The notes beneath the pieces are model-generated. The model worked only from the letters and a program-made list of their open reading frames with translations. It was not told the origin of the DNA and searched no databases. The position numbers and the translations under genes are program-made. Below, piece after piece: positions 1-10,620 of a DNA stretch of 64,000 bases. This DNA comes from Narthecium ossifragum (Eukaryota > Streptophyta > Magnoliopsida > Dioscoreales > Nartheciaceae): positions 18,524,062-18,588,061 of the forward strand of contig OY986973.1 of NCBI GenBank assembly GCA_963920575.1, read 5' to 3'. The stretch's first letter is position 1; every line of letters starts with the position of its first letter.

Positions 1-120
1 CACCCATTAGAAGTTTTTCAATTCCTAAATCATAAAGTCAAAAAAAACCCAGATGTTCCTGATCTTCTAATTAATTTAAATGAGTTGATATCAGTGACAA
101 CATCCAGAGTCATCACCCAT

Positions 121-508
121 TCAGCTACCTTCCTCATCGGAACCCTTCAGGTACAGGGGGTCATTCCCTTCTCCGCTTTCCCCTCCCGTATTACCTCCAC
201 GGCCTTCAGCCAACATTGCAGCCTCTGAATCCTGCTTGGCACTACTGCCTTCGACCATAATCACTGAAGACTCCACCAGCTCCTCCCATGCTGGTCTCCC
301 CATGAAGTCCGTTATACACACTGCTTCCTCCAGAGCTCATAACAAGATGGCCATGTGCTGCTGCTTGTTGCTGCTGCAACCCAAACATTGGCGACTGAGT
401 ATATGGCATTGAAGATCGAGCAGCCATCAAAGACTGCTGGGTCATCTGCTGGGAATGCTGGTGTTGCATGTATGAAGGGACTGCCTGGATGACAGCGTTT
501 GGAGGGAA
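121..508 (-). pseudogene. GRF-interacting factor (GIF/SSXT-type) coactivator, C-terminal exon with frameshift
   Basis: The minus strand encodes the C-terminal part of a GIF (ANGUSTIFOLIA3-like) transcriptional coactivator. Family members bind GRF transcription factors through an N-terminal SNH domain, which would lie beyond the sequence gap. Visible hallmarks are QQMTQQSLMAARSSM, a short Q run, a Gly/Ser-rich stretch with VYNGLHGE, and the family-typical ending LYLKGSDEEGS followed by TGA at 121-123. The exon starts at 508 after a good acceptor (TTTCTCGCAG). The frame reading through GGVFSDYGR meets TAG at 242-244, while the conserved tail (GSSAKQDSEAAMLAEGRG) lies one frame away. Dropping one A near 250 would join them. 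Either this copy is a pseudogene or truncated allele, or there is a base error close to the assembly gap. Family assignment is secure; functional status is not. Confidence 0.8.
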
Positions 509-570
509 CTGCGAGAAATCAGACATTTACCATGAGATATGCAGCCACCATCTTCTAGTTTGGTACAAGC

Positions 571-770
571 NNNNNNNNNNNNNNNNNNNNNNNNNNNNNN
601 NNNNNNNNNNNNNNNNNNNNNNNNNNNNNNNNNNNNNNNNNNNNNNNNNNNNNNNNNNNNNNNNNNNNNNNNNNNNNNNNNNNNNNNNNNNNNNNNNNNN
701 NNNNNNNNNNNNNNNNNNNNNNNNNNNNNNNNNNNNNNNNNNNNNNNNNNNNNNNNNNNNNNNNNNNNNN
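571..770. other. Assembly gap (200 N)
   Basis: Exactly 200 unknown bases. The upstream exons of the GIF-like gene should lie beyond it on the minus strand. The GC-rich sequence after the gap is not recognisably part of that gene, so the scaffold join may be approximate. Confidence 0.99.
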
Positions 771-1545
771 AGGCAAGACTGGCATGGTTGAGGTCGTGGT
801 CGCCTGGGGAATCGATCCCCTGAGTTCGCTGGCCGAATCCGGTGGCGGATCTGAGGTAACGACGACGGTGGGTTTTGAAAGGAAGAAAACCACCTCTTTT
901 TTGCCGGCCAAGGAGAGGTTGTTGGCGTCGGGGAAGGGTAGATGGGGGTCGTTGGCCTAGGGAGCCCCAGGTGGCAGTGGGGAGGCGAGGCGGAGGTGCT
1001 CACGGCCGTTGGCAACGATGGGCGGAACCGTGGCGTCGAGTCAGGGCTTCAGGGAGTTTCAAGGGAGGGTTTCGGGTGGTTCAAGTGGTTCGCCGGGGTC
1101 GGACGAGGCTGGCGAGATTGGAAACGACGGCTAGAACTCTTGCCGCCATGGGGTTCACTTGAACGTAGGTGGGCGAGGTCGTAGAGGGTGCTGGTGTGGA
1201 TGAAGTGATTGTATGGTGTCACCATCGACCTCCACCCCGTCGGCAGCCACCACCATGCCTCCGCCTTACCCTCCATGGTGCCACCGCCGCCCCCCCCCCC
1301 CCCCCCCCCCCTTTCCATGGTGCCACCGCCCCGAGCACCTCCTCCACCTCCACCGGACAGTGCCGTCTTGGATGACACATACGAGGACAAGGACGTTTGT
1401 AGAGCAATATGAGCTTTGAGTCGTCACCGGCGATGATGGGTTCCTGTTCTCCGGCGATGGGATGGACCACCGTGAGAGAATCAGAGAGATCAAGATAGAA
1501 GAACGAGAGCGGGGAGAGAGAAGATGCTGACATGGATTTTTTTTT
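771..1545. other. GC-rich stretch with a long poly-C tract, no recognised gene
   Basis: This stretch is GC-rich with several overlapping open frames on both strands, all low-complexity (Gly/Arg- or Pro-rich) and matching no family I know. It includes a run of over 20 C at about 1289-1311. It may be the 5' region of an unrelated gene or an old mobile element. From 1546 to 2424 the sequence is AT-rich and shows no gene. Confidence 0.5.
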
Positions 1546-2424
1546 AATATAAAGTCAAAATTTGGTCAAAATTAGTTTGAAATGTGCTGACCCGGCCCTT
1601 TCGCCGCTAGCCGACTAACGGTAGCTGAGCTGAAGAACTACATAAGCGACAAATTGAAACTACGAGAAGCTGATTTGAAAATTTTAAAGGTTATAGGGAC
1701 TGAATAAAAATTTCGACTAAAGTAGAGGGTATTAGACGAAAATTTAACCATATTATTTGTGTTGGCATCGAATCAAATGTCCAATGGACCAGTCGACGAA
1801 TTCGATCAAAACAAGTCGATCTTCTATTGTAGTATTGTGCCCGCCTGTCATTCTTCTGTTTTGCTGATAAATTCCACTCCTCTAGCAACCCAATTGCATG
1901 GAGGTTCTTCTTCCTTTTCTTTCTTTTCAAAATTTTTAGAGTTAATTTCATATTAGTCCCCCAAAGGCAATGAAATTTAATATTAGTCTATCCAATCCTG
2001 CAAACATCATATTAGTCTCTAAAAATATATAAATAGATTTTAAGCTCGGATTCGAGGCAAAATTATAGTAAATATATCCAGAATATCCCTAATTTTATCA
2101 TTGGAAGCAGACGCGCCGAGGTGAAAATCCTTGAACAACCTCTTGTACCAACCGGTTATATTTTAATGTCAAGGATATCTTAGTCATTTCATTATCCACG
2201 ATTGAGTCGCTTAATTGGATGGGTGTGGACGGAAGGCTGGCGTTAGAATTCCTCGAATGTTTTTAAAAAATAATATGATATTATCATAATTGTAGGAACT
2301 AATATACAATTCTGTATGTCTTGAGAGCCTAATATGAAACAAACCTCAATTTTAAAAGAATCGTGATTTGTGTACATGGTCAAAGCATGTACATTGCATG
2401 TACCCTCGAATCGATAACGAGACA

Positions 2425-2607
2425 CCGATTAGTTGATTTAGTCTATCGGTAGAACAATACAGATGAAATAGATCAATCAATCGGTATATTCCTACCGATT
2501 GAACGTATCAACGATCAATCGGTAGTGATGTATAGATTGGTTGATCTAATCCATCGGTAGATCAATACCGATGGAATAGATCAATCAATCAATATCTCAC
2601 TACCGAT
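2425..2607. repeat. Inverted/duplicated ACCGATT...AATCGGT repeat
   Basis: Units of the type ACCGATTxGTTGAT and its complement ATCAATCAATCGGT alternate here with CTATCGGTAG and CCATCGGTAG. Two palindromic units (about 2425-2490 and 2530-2607) can be outlined. It looks like a small fold-back or MITE-type repeat. I could not define target duplications. Confidence 0.55.
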
Positions 2608-2779
2608 TAAAAAGTATATGCAATATACATATCATGTGATCATATACAAAAATCTTTATATTTATTTTAAAAATAAAGTCGTTGCTCAGCTTCTTAAATT
2701 CGGGGCAAGGGACTTCAAAAAAAACTATGGTAAGAAAAGGGAGGCGGAAGCACACAAAGGTGAACACGAGTATAGAGAG

Positions 2780-3344
2780 ATTTTTTTTTTTTTGCTTAAT
2801 TGAGCCCAAAGGCTACTTACACCACTTCAGTATCCCACATTACGTTCGGACATCATGCCGTCCTCACACACCACAATTCTCTCAGCATACAAACACAATG
2901 CCTCTCTTGAGAGCTTATCAGCTCTTTCATTACAAGTTCTTGGTATAAATGCAAAATTAACTCCATGGAAATTGGCTGCTAAAGCCCACGGGCCCCGAAG
3001 TATCTCCATCAAATGCCTAAATCATACCTCCTTCCCGTTCAAGTAGTTAACATGTCCCAAAAAGATTCAATAAGTACATTACGCTCCCCTCTAATCCATG
3101 CTTCGTTAAGTGCCAATTTAATATCATAGAGTTCCGCTTCCTCAACCGATTGTGCTTTAGAACATGCCTTCATATTCCAAATTTCACCCTCTATATCCTG
3201 AAAACAAAGCACATCAATGCCAGTCTTCTTCTCCGATTGTTTCCATATAGCGTTTATCTGAATAATGCAGTCATTCCATCGTGCTCGGTGCTTCAATGCC
3301 AGATGGAGAGATAGACATATGCATGTTCCCCTTTTCACAAGCAT
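2780..3344 (-). pseudogene. RNase H-like (RVT_3-type) retroelement fragment with A-tail
   Basis: On the minus strand, 3344-3039 encodes a segment with CSKAQSVEEAELYDIKLAL, then RNVLIES, which matches the core of plant RNase H-like domains found in non-LTR retrotransposons and derived genes. After a frame break, 3012-2850 continues with the typical tail (FIPRTCNERADKLSREAL). The usual ESD motif reads ESF and the frame is broken, so it is not active. Downstream on the minus strand lies an A-run (T-run 2780-2792 on the plus strand), as expected at the 3' end of a LINE-like insertion. No reverse transcriptase core is visible nearby, so this is a 5'-truncated remnant. Confidence 0.65.
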
Positions 3345-3815
3345 GGTGAGGGATTACATTTATAGGCACTTCCAGGAGTACTGGACGTGGGCTGGCAGAA
3401 GTGGATGGAAATGACATCTTTGTCCCATCAGTACGTAGAAGTGTAGAACATCATTTGATGACCATGTCCTTTTCTTGTGCCCATCAATCCAACCGTTATC
3501 TTCAGCTTTTTCACGCCACCATGCTTCACTGTTCTCTCTCTCTCTCTACATACAATAGATAGTTCAATGCCTGTTCGATTTCTTCAGAATTGATAACATG
3601 TTGGAGTCCGATCGATCGATATTGACTTGATTTACCTCTCACTCTCTCTCTCCTATTCTTTCTTCTTTTCTCGCTTCCTTCACTTCTATTCTCTCTCAAA
3701 GACCGAGCAGAGGAAGATAGTTAAGAAGGAGAAGAGAAAGCATCACATGATTCACACGACTTCTAATAAGCCATCTACTAATTGAGACGAGTAGCACCAT
3801 GTGCACCAACACTGT

Positions 3816-3858
3816 CCGTTGGATTGAATTGGGATGTGTGTTCGATTCAATCCAACGG
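3816..3858. repeat. Perfect 14-bp stem hairpin
   Basis: CCGTTGGATTGAAT and its exact complement ATTCAATCCAACGG flank a 15-base loop. Nearby GTGCAC motifs are also mirrored (3800-3900), suggesting the core of a small inverted-repeat element. The rest of 3345-4140 shows no gene, only CT-rich simple sequence around 3535-3690. Confidence 0.6.
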
Positions 3859-4140
3859 TAATGATTTGTGTACTTGGTGCACATTCATGTGCACAAATCA
3901 TTTCCCAATTGAGACACTAAATTAAACTTGGTCAAAATTGAGTAAATTTGCTGAAAATTGTCACATCATCAGTTTGGTTCATGGTTCAAAATGGAGTGAC
4001 TTATGTAAATTAGAGGACCTAGTATCTTAGTTTTAAAAATAACTTACCGGTTTGACACAACTCATTTACTAGAGGGTGCCGTTAAAATGTTTTCTACCTC
4101 ATTTTATACGTCAGCACAACGAGCACAAGTGCCCAACTAT

Positions 4141-4591
4141 TAGGAGTGGCAATTCGAATGTGATCTCATCTCATCAACCCGCGGGTTAGGCGGGTCAACC
4201 CGTTTAACCTGTTTAATTTTAATATCACTTAGACTTTTAGAGCTAATTTGAATGTGATCTCATCTCATCAAGGAAAATTAAAACAAGTTGTAAGTTTATT
4301 GTTTAGGTTGGATGGTTTGGATGTAATTGAAACAAGTTGTAATTTTATTGTTTAATAATTTTATTAATTAGTTGATAATTTGTTGCTTGATTGTTGTTAA
4401 ACGAGTCGACCCGACCCGACCTGTTTATCGACCCGTTTAATAAACGGGTTAAACATGTCGGGTAGACCCGTTTATAATTGGGTATGGTTCGGGTTGATAA
4501 ATTGAACCTGTTTATTAAACGGGTCGGGTTCGGATTTGACCTTTATTAAATGGGTCAGTACCCGACCCGTGAACCCGAATTGCCACCCCTA
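4141..4591. mobile_element. hAT-type MITE with 8-bp target duplication
   Basis: This 451-bp element begins TAGGAGTGGCAATTCG and ends CGAATTGCCACCCCTA, an almost perfect terminal inverted repeat of the TAGGGGTGGCAA type typical of hAT elements. It is flanked by an exact 8-bp direct duplication, CCAACTAT, at 4133-4140 and 4592-4599. The interior is full of GGGTCGGGT-like and ACCCGACCCG-like motifs and has no coding capacity. It must have been moved by a hAT transposase supplied elsewhere. Confidence 0.9.
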
Positions 4592-4934
4592 CCAACTATG
4601 GAAATCACATCACCACTTCTTTGGCATCGGTTGAAATTATTACCTCTAATCATTCAACTCAAAATCTTAATAACTTTATAACAAAAGACAAGTTTTATGT
4701 ATTTATATATCAATGTAACAGAGAAAGTTTAAGAGCCCACTATAGAAAATCGCATATGAGAAAATGATGAGTTTTTGTGTACACGGCCAGTTGGCATGTG
4801 CAATGCACATGCTGAGTTCACTGAGTTAACATGCAGGTTAACGGGTTTTGATCATCCACCCGTTAACATGAAAGCTTCATTCAGAAGCCATCGACCAATT
4901 CCAAACTTCCTTCAGCCTGCCTAAACCCAAACCC

Positions 4935-5438
4935 TTGAGTCCTCCATTGAGAAAACCCGCCGCTCGCCGCTCGCCCATTCTTTTAGTCGGAAAAAGTGGA
5001 AACTCTCTCTCTACCTACCTTACACCACAAGCCAAAACCCTAGCTACCGCTCTCATCATCAACGAAATCCTACATGCTGCCCTCTTCTCCCGTCGCCTTT
5101 TCTTTTTGTCGGCCTCTGCTCGTCACCTCTCCGGAATGAAAACCTACCTTAGCGCCGTCAATCGGAGCTCACTCCCTCCGTGGTCCACCCGCTCTGGAAG
5201 CTCAGCACCATCGTGCTTGAAGCCCATCACCCCCGTGCTCTCTCCTCGGCACCGTCTTTCCGATCTCAATCTCTCTCTCTCTGTGCGAAAGACCTCAAGA
5301 ATCTCTGCTCTCTCATCTGCCAGAAGTCATCCCTCCTCGCAGCCAAGCTTTGAATCTCTTCTCCAACTTCCTCAGAGGACGATTTTAAACTCTATGTTTT
5401 ATCTTGCGTCATGCATAAACTCTTACACGCTTATTTGA
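4935..5438 (+). other. Ser/Pro/Leu-rich open frame, unrecognised
   Basis: A 167-residue open frame starts just after CCCAAACCCTTGAGT. Composition is rich in Ser, Leu and Arg, with a basic start (RKPAARRSP) that faintly resembles an organelle-targeting leader. An alternative frame over the same stretch (about 5195-5350) also reads through with a more protein-like composition, so this could be a broken exon of a host gene. I recognise no domain. The flanks 4600-4934 and 5439-6081 show no other gene. Confidence 0.2.
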
Positions 5439-6099
5439 CAGATTATGTGTTGCGAAAAAACCTCTGCTGAAGATTACAATCATTCCACTTTTGTCTTTGC
5501 AATCGATCTATAAATGGCTAGTAAAAAGAATTTGTCATTTGCAATGGTTCAGGAAACTGATAAACAATACTTTGTTATGCTCCTTCACACAACTTAGATT
5601 TGCAAAGTGGAGGGAAGGCAAATAAGATTATCTCCTTAAATATTTTCATGACAACATCTGCATTGGCCAATAATAATATGCCTAAAAAGGAGAAGAGGCC
5701 ATGCATATATACATAAATAAATAAGTTGATGATAGTAAATTCGACAAAAAACATGTAGCACTTAGTCTTAAAATTTGTGTACGTAGGGTTTATGGCGGCG
5801 GCGGCGGCTTCTTTTCTGCTTTTGAAGGCTTGCTCATGCCTCTTCTTTATTGACATTTATATGTAATGGTCTTAGGTAACCCAAACCTATAACTATTTTA
5901 TGCTTCCATTTTCTCTATTACTATCTTTCATGCTATCTTTTCTCTTACAAGCTTGTATCCCTTTTTTACATTCATTGTTGAAATCATGCTTAACTCAGTT
6001 TTATGTATGGGTGTAAAAGACTAATGTCGTATTCGTCATCGTCACCCTCAAACCACATTCATCCTGAAACAACTTGTCTATCACTACTAGAAAAAACTA

Positions 6100-6475
6100 T
6101 AACAATCACGGTTTTTTCATGTCATCTATTCACATCCATCACAGTTTCCAAACCGTGATCTACTTGGGTGTGATTGAAAGTAGTTTAATTCAATCATGTT
6201 TAAAAACTGAGATGTATTATAGGCTTCGATCACGGTTAATGTGTGTGATTAAAGGGTTTAAAAACTGAGATGGAAACAATTTAACTGTGTGTTATAAATG
6301 GGTTTAGATCTCGGTTTTAGAGGCAAACCGTGGTCAAATGTGATGTTTAATCACAACCAAAAACTGAGATGGAAACCTGATAGCGATGTGATCTATAACC
6401 ATTTTAGATCTCAGTTTTTGAAAAAAACTATGATTGTCTCCTTATTCAATCATAGCCAAAACACAATAATGCAAC
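6100..6475. repeat. CACTA subterminal repeat region (left)
   Basis: Multiple copies of AAACTGAGATG-like and AACCGTGATC-like motifs occur in both orientations just inside the left terminus. The matching set lies just inside the right end at about 10640-10870. In CACTA elements such arrays are transposase binding sites. Confidence 0.75.
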
Positions 6476-6501
6476 CAGGCAAACCACCCTACTAGCTTTA
6501 C

Positions 6502-6766
6502 CCAAGTAAAAAGGACCTGGTTTGAACTTTTCTTCCGGCATGATCATCCTTGCAAAGATCGGAACTGCATAGCCGCCGACCCATCCAATGGTGCATACGG
6601 AAGTGATTGCAGTGAATGCGACGTCAAGTTTCGGAATTGGAAGTCCAATGAGAATGCAGATGGCTGCACATAACCACACTGCATTAGCAGGAACCTTGTG
6701 CTTAGGGTGAATACGACGCCATATTGATGAGAAAGGAACTCCTTTATCTCTGGATAGTGCGTAGAC
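6502..6766 (-). pseudogene. Captured exon of a BAT1/GABA-permease-like amino-acid transporter
   Basis: One exon of an APC-superfamily amino-acid permease, closest in my recall to plant bidirectional amino acid transporter 1. It reads VYALSRDKGVPFSSIWRRIH, then NAVWLCAAICILIGLPI, TSVCTIGWVGGYAVPIFARM and FKPGPFYLG. It covers parts of two or three membrane segments of a protein that is normally about 500 residues. Both splice borders are preserved: acceptor GGTTTGCAG before 6766 and donor GTAAAG after 6502. No neighbouring permease exons are present. Because it lies wholly inside the CACTA element, on the same strand as its protease gene, I infer transduplication of a host gene fragment rather than a decayed native gene. 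The frame is uninterrupted, which suggests a fairly recent capture. Confidence 0.85.
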
Positions 6767-7539
6767 CTGCAAACCAATAATGCTAAGAGTTGTGAAGGGA
6801 TCCAAAATTTGCGATAAACGATAAAGATAAAGAAGACCATAAGAGTATTTAGATATGCAAGTATCAATAGCTATTCAAAAATTTCCCTTGAAGGAATGTA
6901 AAGATATCCATCACTAACTATATGTCTATACCTTAACTTATACAATTGAACTGCCTATTAATTTTAATCAAACCTTCTCCGGTTACTGAAATTTTAGGCA
7001 ATGAGCAAGTAGCAACAAAAAAGGAAGCGTCATCTCGTCTCTGGTTTTAATTTCACAACAGAAAAATGGTAAAAAAGTGGTAGCAATTTTCCCTGTAATG
7101 CTTCAAGAAAGTATAGACATTGTATGATATCACTTGCAAAGGAACACAATGGTTCCGCAAGTTTAATGCATTTCCAAATCTCAATCACCTTGAGTCTTTA
7201 CTTTTTTTGGCAATAGGTCTCCTTTTCTATGTTACTACTAGTTGATTCTTTGCAATAAAATTATGTAGGCATCAAAGGCTTAGAAAATATGTATATGAAG
7301 TGAAATTTTGAAAATACCCAATAGAGAAGAATGCGAAAATGAAATAGCTATAACAAATGAACTTAAGAGTTGATCAGAGAGCATACAAAAATGAAGTCTA
7401 TAACAAACATTTCAAGTTTCATATTTTGCATCAACAGAAAAAGATCCCCGCCATGCATAGCATAAGCACCCAAAAATAAAGAACACACACATGACTTTAA
7501 GAAGAAAATATAAGAGCAAGCTTACATGTAAATAGTGGA

Positions 7540-8706
7540 TCAGATTCTTCGAAGGACGAAACTTATCCACTCAGCTCGTACTTCATCAATTTCGGCATCC
7601 GTGTAATTCTTTTTCCCATTGAACTGTAAGACCTCATGTTTAAGAAACAGTAATGGAAATCATATTAACTAGAATATTTAAAAGAAACACGTAAATAGTC
7701 TCACATTTCCTTTGGTTAAGATGTCTTGATCACTAATCAAGTCCTTCATGTACCTCATGACATAAATTCCACATGCCACACTTGGAGGTTGTTTTGGGCA
7801 CTACATAAAAATATTAAGGAAAATTTAAAACTGCATATAAGAACTATCGGGTCCAATAAAAAAAGAAAAGGAAAAATGTAACTATATTGATACCTTAACT
7901 ACTTTCCGAGTTGAACTTCTCCTCCTATTTCTTTTTGTAGTTTCATAAATTTTGAGTGCACTTTAACAGCAAAATACTGTTAGTTATAATTATTATAAAA
8001 AACAACTTACATGTAAATAGACAAAGTTCAAAGGCTTACGTATTAATGACAATTTCAAGGCTTGAGTTGACTTCAGTATAAAGTGAATCAAGATAATATA
8101 CTACTGAAGAAGACAAAGCCATGACCACTAGTATCCAATGCTTCCTACAATAAAATAAGTCATTTAACTACATGTATGACTACGATACATAAACATATGA
8201 TAAGGAACACATAAAAAAGATAGAAATATGATATTTACCCAACATTATAAGGGAAGAAAATGAGTTGTTCAGTCGTGACTTCCCTTAGTCTAGTTGCTAG
8301 CACTGTTGCTTTTGAACATCCACCAACCTTTGTTGTTCCGCTAATGATACAGGGGTTAACAAACAAAAAATTGCTCTCCATATTGGCCGCATTCCAAATG
8401 CAAAAGAGATGACTAACATATAAGGAGATAATTGTTAAATAAGTATTATATATGTAAAATCTTAACATTAAATGTATTTAATTACTATTACCTCATATAT
8501 AACATTATGCAGGTAGCAGTTAATTCCTTCATTTCACATACATACTCCATGTCTTCTCTTTGAAGTTCAATTGGGACCCCCTCGCCAAATATCTCATTCT
8601 CTAGTGCAATGCTAATGGCTTCCTTATAATCTAGTTGCTTAGCAAATGAAGCAAAGGAACGAATTGACTCCAAGTTGTTTTCCCAATCAGTATTTTTTGA
8701 AGTTGC
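7540..8706 (-). CDS. Ulp1-like (C48) cysteine protease of the CACTA element, six exons
   Basis: Six exons on the minus strand join in phase with no stops: 8706-8492, 8412-8239, 8144-8040, 7960-7894, 7800-7705 and 7623-7540, ending in TGA. All introns are GT-AG. The joined 246 residues carry the Ulp1/SUMO-protease signature: KHWILVVM with catalytic His (about residue 132), VVYYLDSLY with Asp (149), KQPPSVACGIYVMRYM with Gln (191) and Cys (197). Such domains are known from some transposon proteins (Ulp1-bearing MULEs and CACTA relatives) as well as host deSUMOylating enzymes. The location between CACTA ends shows this one travels with the transposon. The first exon starts at an acceptor, so the N-terminal part lies upstream, possibly joined to the 9125-8799 domain. 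The intact triad and splice sites suggest recent function. Confidence 0.85.
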
Positions 8707-8798
8707 CTAAATACAAAGTATAAAAGTCAACAAGTTGAGCCCCAAGGATTACCTAGGACTCTGATGTTCAAGCCTATCAGACAAAATGAACATTTATG

Positions 8799-9125
8799 CT
8801 AATGATGTGCATCTGCTGCATCATGTACATGGGAAGTGTCCACTTGTTCGTGAAAGAAATCTCCTTCATTTACAAACTCCGATGCCTTATTGGTGATTGC
8901 TTCTCCATGCCATATCCATGTGCAATAACTCTTATCAATACCATGGAAAAATAAATGATTTCTAATCTCATCAACTTCTTGGTATTTCAAATTCCCACAA
9001 AACGTACAAGGACATCTAATGGATTGACGATTACTTGCATGCATCACAGCAAAGTTAACAAACTGTTTAACCCCATCCTCATAGTCTTCTGATCTTCGAT
9101 CCTTAAGTATCCAAGATTTATCCAT
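8799..9125 (-). CDS. Transposase-associated domain protein (CACTA N-terminal zinc-binding domain)
   Basis: This encodes an N-terminal transposase-associated domain (PF13963-type), starting MDKSWILKDRRSEDYEDGV at 9125. It has the conserved cysteines of IRCPCTFCGN and the HLFFHGIDKSYCTWIWHGE motif that ends the domain. In CACTA families this domain precedes the TNP2-type transposase. Here the frame stops after 108 residues (TAG at 8799-8801), and about 90 bases later the protease exons begin. The transposase core therefore seems to have been lost, or a splice out of this exon bypasses the stop. It lies on the same strand as the protease. Confidence 0.8.
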   Translation of the reverse strand: MDKSWILKDRRSEDYEDGVKQFVNFAVMHASNRQSIRCPCTFCGNLKYQEVDEIRNHLFFHGIDKSYCTWIWHGEAITNKASEFVNEGDFFHEQVDTSHVHDAADAHH

Positions 9126-10620
9126 TTTAAGTAGATTTATAAATCCCTATATCAGTAAAACCAATTGTTGATATAGTAAAAATAATTTTCTTTATCCAAA
9201 ATAGTGTGAAATACACAATCTCATAACCCTTTACATGTATACGCTAAAAGATGTCAAGTAAAAATTACTAAGACACGAATAGTAAATCTTATCGAGTCGC
9301 AATGTTTTTGGATTGAATGGAGCTCTTCCAACACAATCACCTTGGGAGAAATGTAAATGTCCCTTCACACACACAAAAAAATACATATATTAGATAAAGC
9401 ACCACATAGGCTATTATTGATGGATGGATCAAGGTATTTGTAATTAGGCCGGAATAAAGTGAGCAGATTGCAATGAAGACTCATATCAAGATTGTGATAT
9501 ATAAAGCTCTCCTTTTTTTTGGATGATGAAAAAACAAACCCATTACTTGTCAAGTGATATCATAAAGAGATCTTTTAGGATAGTTCAGTAACTCTCATCA
9601 GCAACTAATTGGCCATTCATATATGAAGTGTAAGCAAAGAGACTTGGTCATGAGAAGCATGCCATGCAAGAAAAATACAGAGAGAAAAGCTATGGCTGGA
9701 CTGCTGAAGATAAGATACTAAATTCATATAGGATTTTTGCTCCAGGTGAGCAACTCGGTTAGCATTCTTGAAAAATACAGACGAAACATGCAAGAGAACA
9801 GACACTACAAGTTAAGCAAATGGTCTCCTCACACAAGGACTTGGTCACTGATATTGGAAGCCCTAGCTTGCAGGGAAAAAACACACGATCTTTGATTTGC
9901 TCAACAATGGCTTTATACAAGATCAAACTCAAACTTTCTTACATTTCAAACACAGCAACACAAGAGATAGAGCGTGTGACGGGGAGGAGGGTCAACAACG
10001 AACAAGCTAGGGCTAGGGAGGGAGGACAAACCCTTCTTACATTTCAAACAGAGCAACAAAAGATAGAGCGTGTGACGGGGAGGAGGGTCAGCAGCAAACA
10101 AGCTAGGGCTAGGGAGGGAGAGGTTATGAGTAGTGGAGATAGAGATAGAGGAGGGAGGGAGGGAGAGAGAGAGGTCACCTCGGTCTGCACGGGATCGTCG
10201 CATCTGGCTCGCCTGAGTCCGACGGTGAGGGTGGAGATCAGGGTTTCAGTGCAACCGAGCTTGGTGGCTTCAATTGGCGAGGATGGCAGGAGTGGCTGCG
10301 AGGACGGTATCTGTCGGTGTGCTTTGCAGCAATGTCGATGTCGGCCGGATTTGAGGGCGGTGGAGATGTGGGCGATGAAGAACGGCGCCGGGGGAGGAGA
10401 GTACGCGCAGTGGCGGCCTCTGACACTTGGACGGTGGCGTAGCCGGGGATGACGAACGAGCCGGCAAGGTGGTTGGTTGTGATTGAGATCGGAGGTCGGA
10501 GGGGTTGGGTCGCAGCTTGGTCGTGGCGAGGGAGAGATCGGGTGAGAGGGGGAAGAAAAGGAAATTAGAAAGGGAAGGTTAAAGTAAGGGCCGGCTGGGG
10601 TATATAGTATTTCATTATAT
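9126..10620. other. CACTA interior: AT-rich spacer then GC-rich unrecognised segment
   Basis: 9126-9815 is AT-rich without a clear gene. 9820-10560 is GC-rich with a 210-residue plus-strand frame and antisense frames. None resembles a family I know, and the Arg/Gly-rich composition looks like captured 5' UTR or promoter sequence. Within it, about 9941-10035 and 10039-10130 are a tandem duplication (GAGCGTGTGACGGGGAGG shared, period about 96). Confidence 0.5.

Noticed and set aside
6446..6805. Native amino-acid permease gene
   Set aside because: Only one exon exists and it is wholly inside defined CACTA ends; the remaining exons are absent on both sides.
7540..8706. Host deSUMOylating protease gene
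   Set aside because: It sits between CACTA termini with target duplications and just downstream of a transposase-associated domain, so a transposon origin is more likely.
8970..9060. Host zinc-finger gene from the C-P-C-x2-C motif
   Set aside because: The spacing and following HLFFHGI...WIWHGE motif are those of the transposase-associated domain.
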